64,000 nt of DNA, from assembly GCF_029227915.1 (NCBI RefSeq), contig NC_079879.1, forward strand, positions 6,446,001 through 6,510,000, written 5' to 3'. A program made the position numbers and the translations under genes. The notes below the pieces were generated by a model, which saw nothing but the letters and a program-made list of their open reading frames with translations, was not told the DNA's origin and ran no database searches. Every line of letters begins with the position of its first letter. Position 1 is the first letter of the stretch. This document shows, piece by piece, positions 59,755 to 64,000 of the stretch. Source of the DNA: Hydractinia symbiolongicarpus. Lineage: Eukaryota > Cnidaria > Hydrozoa > Anthoathecata > Hydractiniidae.

Positions 59755-60180
59755 AAATGATACAGTTTCCCTGTAGTGTGTGTGGAAAACCAGTTAAAAA
59801 CAACAGACATGCAATTTTAAGCAATTATTGTGATAAGTGGTCCCACTGTAATTGCAATGAAATCTATACTTTTGAATACCTATTTCATTAAACAAGGTCC
59901 AATGATCCTTGGCTATGCCTAAGTTATGTGAATCATGCCATGCCCTTTTTTTATTCCTTATGTTACAAATGTTGTAAAAATATGGACAATGCTCCCACTT
60001 CCGTAATAACTAAAACAGGTAACGATTAGTCTCTGCAAAACCACCACAGAACAAGCAGCGAACCACCAGTCTCCGTAGAACAACCAGAGAACCAGCAGCG
60101 AACCGGCAGTACTATGACAGAACGAGTAGTCTTGGTTGAGAACCACCAGAAAATGTTGATGAGAAAAAACAATAGTTGAC
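59755..60180 (+). pseudogene. PHD-finger ORF1 relic of a non-LTR element
   Basis: IQFPCSVCGKPVKNNRHAI then CDKWSHCNCNEI and, after a stop at 59889, SNDPWLCLSYVNHAMPFF: the layout of the C4HC3 PHD-like finger at the start of ORF1 proteins in many invertebrate CR1/L2-type LINEs. A low-complexity region rich in Asn, Gln, Glu and Ser follows (about 60030-60160). Several zinc ligands are lost. No endonuclease or RT follows; Copia-2 begins within about 150 bp. Confidence 0.5.
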
Positions 60181-60394
60181 GGAATCATCAGAATAGCGAT
60201 CGCTGTAAATGCACAACACTCCATGCCTTATAAAAAAAAAAACTGCAAAATTTCGGTAGAATTTACTATCCCGCCCCTTATTTCCGGGAATTTTAAGAAT
60301 AAATTAGTAGTATATGTCATTATGTTCATTATATCTTTTAGGTTTATATGTACGGCTTTATGCCATAATTAAGAATAAAGATCTATTCACATTC

Positions 60395-60407
60395 TGGTAG
60401 CAGAGGC
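60395..60407 (+). promoter_or_regulatory. Copia-2 primer binding site
   Basis: TGGTAGCAGAGGC matches the initiator tRNA-Met complement, as in Copia-1. Confidence 0.75.
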
Positions 60408-60418
60408 TAGTTAGGAAG

Positions 60419-61165
60419 ATGGCAACTGGAACAATCACGATGGCACAAAAGTATGGATTGCCCCAATTTTCTGAAGATGGGGATTTATGGGAAGTAGTTA
60501 CAGAACTTCCAAAGAAGAAACAAGGACCAGTTGTTTATTTGAGTTTAAATTCAGAAGTACGTCAGCCTTAACGAAAGAAGAATTGAATGAAGAAGATGGT
60601 TTAAATAAACTTGTTAATAAAATAAAAGAACTATATGGCATTACTGAAGATCAAGCAATGTTCAATGCTTACGAAAAATTTGAGACCTTTCACCGTTCCA
60701 AGACGATGTCGATTGGTGATTATGTAAATGAATTTGAACAGCTGAATCAAAAACTTAGAGTTTTAAAATTGAGTTACCAACTGCAGTTCTTGCATATCAA
60801 CTACTAAAAAATGCACATGTACCGAAAGCTACACGTGAACTAACACGTGCTACGGTTCCTTCCCTCACATACGACTCTATGAAAAAACAGATAAAAGCCA
60901 TTTATGATCAATGTGCTCAAAGTGAAAGTAGTAGAGACAGTAATGATATTGGTGTTGAGCAAGAAGTATTATATGGTCAAAAGTTTGACAGACGACGTTT
61001 TAACAATTGGAACACTTGTGGACGTGGCAGAGGTGGTAAATATTTCAGTGCTAAAAGAAGCCAGTACAACCCTAATGATCCTGATGGACATCCATTGCAA
61101 TGTCACCATTGCAAATCTATAATGCATTTCATGAATGACTGTCCTGATAAAAATAAAGGAAGCAA
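60419..61165 (+). pseudogene. Copia-2 gag
   Basis: The likely start is ATG 60419 (MATGTITMAQKYGLPQF), 12 bp after the primer site. The frame moves by one near 60565, where LTKEELNEEDGLNKLVNK continues in the next frame, and again near 60770, after which TRELTRATVPSLTYDSMKKQ is read. The knuckle CHHCKSIMHFMNDC (CX2CX4HX4C) is intact at about 61100-61141. Gag body and knuckle parallel Copia-1. Confidence 0.82.
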
Positions 61166-61640
61166 AGGGCAGGATAAAGTACATGTGCAGTTTTTCGCAA
61201 AGGGTGTGGAACAATGCTTTATGGAGCAAGTTGTGTCTGAGCCTTTGAATTGTGCTTTGCTAAACTCAGGATGTTCATCGACAGTTTGTGGTAAAAATTG
61301 GCTTGACTGTTACATAGACACTATGCCAGAAGGGACAGCTTTAGCTGAAAGTAAGAGTAACAAGTCCTTTAAATTTGGGCCAGGTGGAAGCTTCCCCTCA
61401 GTTAAACAAGTTAACATCCCTTTTACTATGGCTGGAATGCAAGCCCATATTCTTACTGATGTTGTCGATTGTGAATTACCATTATTGTTATCAAAAAAGA
61501 GTCTGAAAGCAGCTAATAGCCAACTTGATTTTGTTAATGATAAAGTCACTATGTTTGGAAGAGACATTCCTTTACAACACACGTCAAATGGCCATTACTG
61601 TATACCTCTTACACCTAAGCAAGTTGCTGTTAACAAAACA
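61166..61640 (+). pseudogene. Copia-2 protease, with altered active site
   Basis: The frame is continuous with gag and integrase. The active-site block reads NCALLNSGCSSTVCGKNWL: the catalytic Asp of DSG is Asn. Later blocks LPLLLSKKSLK and GHYCIPLTP are intact. Asp to Asn is expected to abolish aspartic protease activity, so this copy is probably dead even apart from the insertion. Confidence 0.75.
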
Positions 61641-62142
61641 TCTCCGGGTGTAAATGCCACCAGAGTTATATTCACAGTCAACAATCTCACTGTAAAATCA
61701 CCTGAAGAAAAATGCAAAATAGCTACAAAGCTTCACAAACAGTTTGGCCATCCCATAGACAGCAGCAAACTGAAAACTCTTCTCCAAGATGAAAATGTTG
61801 AAGTAAAGAGTTATTTCAGCAAATTGACAATATTACAAACTCTTGTGACACATGCAGTAGATATAAGAAGGCTCGATCAAGGGCCAATTGTCTCACTACC
61901 AATAGCCTCAGATGTCAATGAATGCCTTGCCATGGACCTAAAATTCCTGACAGTTAATCATAAAAAGTTAACCATACTTCATATGATTGATGTGTTCTCT
62001 AGATACAGTGCATCAACAATTATCAAATTCAAGAATAAGGAAATTATCGTAGACACAATTCTCAAGCACTGGGTTGCTATTTTTGGCACACCAAACTCGA
62101 TTTTTTCAGACAACGGAGGGGAGTTCAACAATGAGCTCTTAA
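61641..62142 (+). pseudogene. Copia-2 integrase, part before the insertion
   Basis: The HHCC zinc module begins HKQFGHPIDSSKLKTLLQ. The CxxC half (SCDTCSRYKKA) is present at about 61847-61880 but in another frame: two compensating frameshifts bracket about 61815-61885 so the long frame misses it. The core has MDLKFLTVNHKKLTILHMID (first Asp), then FSDNGGEFNNELL (second Asp) and ends at the TTAA insertion site. The third catalytic residue lies beyond the insert. Confidence 0.82.
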
Positions 62143-63251
62143 AGGGGCACTCCAGTGAAAAAAAAATATTTGAAAAAATGTTATTTTAAGAAGACAATAC
62201 ATAAATATGTCAGAATAAACCTTTTACAATCGTTAAAAATCTTTATTTATACCTTAATGGGTCTGTAAACATCTTCAATTTTAAATAAATTTGCAAGGTT
62301 GCGTAAAGTTGAGAGGACTAGGTCCGAATAAATAGGCATATGTCACATCGTGCAGACAGTCCGTGAGCTCAGCAGCACACCTTCTAAAAGTTTGTTTACT
62401 TACCGTTTATATTGTTCGTTGATAAAACGTCTTGTAGTAATGACGAAGATTTTAACTTAGAAAACATAGAATAGGATAATTAGGATAAACATAGAATAGG
62501 ATAATCTCTTCATGAAAAAGACTTTACAAAGCTACAGCCACACGACTTCGAACCTCTTGTGTCTCACAAGGGAGAAATTAATAATGATGCAAAGTGACGA
62601 GGTGTCTTTTACTGACTCAAAATAACGTTCTGAGCAAAATATTTTTTAAAGAAATAGAAAATATATTTAATTGGTTTTTTTTAACATTCTTTTCATCACA
62701 AAAACTTTATCATTTGTTTCAGTAAAAAAACTTTCTTACTTTACAAGCCAATTTATTTTTATTTCACAATTCAGCAATATTTTTCATCCGCACATGCTTT
62801 TTTGCACACAAATGCAAACAAATTTTATGTAACGTTGAAATTTTCACCATGATGGAGGACCATTCAAATGCGTGATCGAAAGATCGAATAATGTTCGTAA
62901 AACGGTAAAGTTGGTAAAACGGGAGTATTAATATTGTACAAATAAAAATCATTCTTATGATTATGGTAGGTCATAAATGCGTTGCAGAAGCTACTGACTT
63001 ATAAGTAGTTGTTTTGACAAAGCTGTTTTAGAAACTGCATTATCAGCATCACATGCAGCCTTAAACATTACAAAGAATGAAGAAAATGGGTCATTTACCC
63101 CCTGAAAATATTCGGCATGTCCTTCCATCAAAAAAGCTTCTTTTTTGAAAAACAAAGAACAGAAACTTGATCGCTACGAAAGATGTGTAACTACTTTCTG
63201 AGTACGTATATAGCAAAAAAGAAAAAAAGTGATTTTTACTGGAGTTCCCCT
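62143..63251 (-). mobile_element. Kolobok-like non-autonomous transposon inside Copia-2 (copy 2)
   Basis: It starts AGGGGCACTCCAGTG and ends CACTGGAGT-type inverse ACTGGAGTTCCCCT, with TTAA directly on both sides (62139-62142 and 63252-63255). Removing it with one TTAA restores the Copia reading frame, so both ends are exact. Its interior matches copy 1 (27643-29001) in reverse orientation over both ends and the block around FQKRSFF.GRTCRIFSGG. It lacks the roughly 570-bp stretch with the THAP exon. Confidence 0.85.
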
Positions 63252-64000
63252 TTAAGAGATGTAGCAGAACTGTTAAACACAAGAGTGTATACAACAGCAG
63301 CAGAAGCTCCATGGTCAAATGGTGTATGTGAGCATCATAATGTCATCCTGGAAAATATGATTATGAAAATTGTTGACAACACTAGTTGTTCTGTTGAAAA
63401 TGCACTTACATGGGCCACTTGTGCCAAGAATGCGTTGCATAATAACCGTGGATTCAGTCTCAATCAGCTTGTATTTGGACGCAATTCAAATCTCCCATCT
63501 GTGCTTACAACCAAGCCTCCTGTTCTTCGAACAGTTACACCCAGTCAATTAATTGCGAATCATCTGAGTGCCCTGCATGTTGCTCGCAAAGCATTCATTG
63601 AAAGTGAATCTTAAAACAGCACTCAGTCATCAAACACGGACATCTACCAGCAAAGATTTTTATAATGGTGAATTGGTATACCATAAGCGACGTGGAGAGA
63701 AAGAGTGGAGAGGACCTGGTGTAGTCCTTGGCATTGATGGAAAACAGGTCCTTGTTAAACATGGAGGAACTTACGTTCGAGTAAGTCCTTGTCACTTGCA
63801 ATCAGTGAAGAGACACCGTAGTTGTCAGGAAAGCACAAGTGGAAACCCTCAAGTGAAGAAAACTACAACCAAAGAAGAAGATTGCGTTGATGAGATTTCA
63901 AACAGCGTAGCGAATGGGTTGCTTGAAAGCGTAAACGATTTTGATATCAACACATCGTCAGAAGTTGTACTTGATGACATTCCTAGTGATCCTAGTAAAT
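63252..64000 (+). pseudogene. Copia-2 integrase, part after the insertion
   Basis: RDVAELLNTRVYTTAAEAPW and SNGVCEHHNVI give the catalytic Glu; LVFGRNSNLPS follows. A frameshift near 63602 ends this frame at 63612, and the reading continues in another frame to the window edge: SKDFYNGELVYHKRRGEKEW, RGPGVVLGIDGKQVLVKHGG (the integrase C-terminal barrel), then an acidic linker. The RT and RNase H lie outside the window. Confidence 0.8.

Larger units (their letters stand above)
60315..64000 (+). mobile_element. Copia-2 LTR retrotransposon, 5' part, runs off the window
   Basis: TGGTAGCAGAGGC at 60395 is the initiator-Met primer site; the 5' LTR should end at CA 60390-60391. If it starts at TG 60315 it would be about 77 bp, but without the 3' LTR the left limit is uncertain. 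Gag, protease and integrase follow. The element is interrupted by a Kolobok-like insertion at 62143-63251. Fewer breaks than in Copia-1. Confidence 0.85.

Overview
The window is eukaryotic, AT-rich, intron-bearing and dominated by transposable elements (TEs). GT-AG introns, a ciliary-type host gene (AK9) and the mix of elements (Copia, Gypsy, Penelope-like, RTE-like LINE, Kolobok, pogo/Jerky, HIRAN-like proteins) fit a non-bilaterian or marine invertebrate, most likely a cnidarian. Species cannot be fixed from the sequence alone.

Layout. 1-7812 (minus strand) holds the first eight coding exons of an adenylate kinase 9 (AK9/AKD1) homologue. Its introns carry a truncated Penelope-like element (791-1599), a pogo/Jerky transposase remnant (3585-3870) and a 400-bp MITE (6035-6434) that ends 26 bp from a splice donor. 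At 8234-12853 lies a complete but decayed Copia element with 99-bp LTRs, a 5-bp target duplication and a perfect 24-bp-arm hairpin in its 3' region. At 14836-19533 is a satellite built of decamers that keep an unbroken 10-bp register for about 4.6 kb.

From 19.5 to 32.4 kb there is a minisatellite, a decayed Gypsy element (minus), a decayed reverse transcriptase element with a nuclease-like C-terminus (minus), a Kolobok-like transposon with a broken THAP exon, and an RTE-like LINE (plus) ending in a GAT repeat tail. From 32.4 to 59.6 kb the sequence is mostly noncoding. It has short tandem repeats, hairpins, a broken HIRAN-like gene, a broken Penelope-like element, a possible secretory first exon (33745) and two phase-matched exons of an unidentified host gene (51345-51001).

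The right edge (59.7-64 kb) contains a PHD-finger LINE ORF1 relic and a second Copia element. A second Kolobok-like copy sits precisely inside the integrase of that Copia, between TTAA duplications.

Only AK9 and perhaps the orphan exons look like active host genes. The rest is an archive of insertions and tandem expansion. The strongest candidates for something new are the indel-free decamer satellite, the Kolobok/THAP family with its nested copy, and the unassigned RT-nuclease element.
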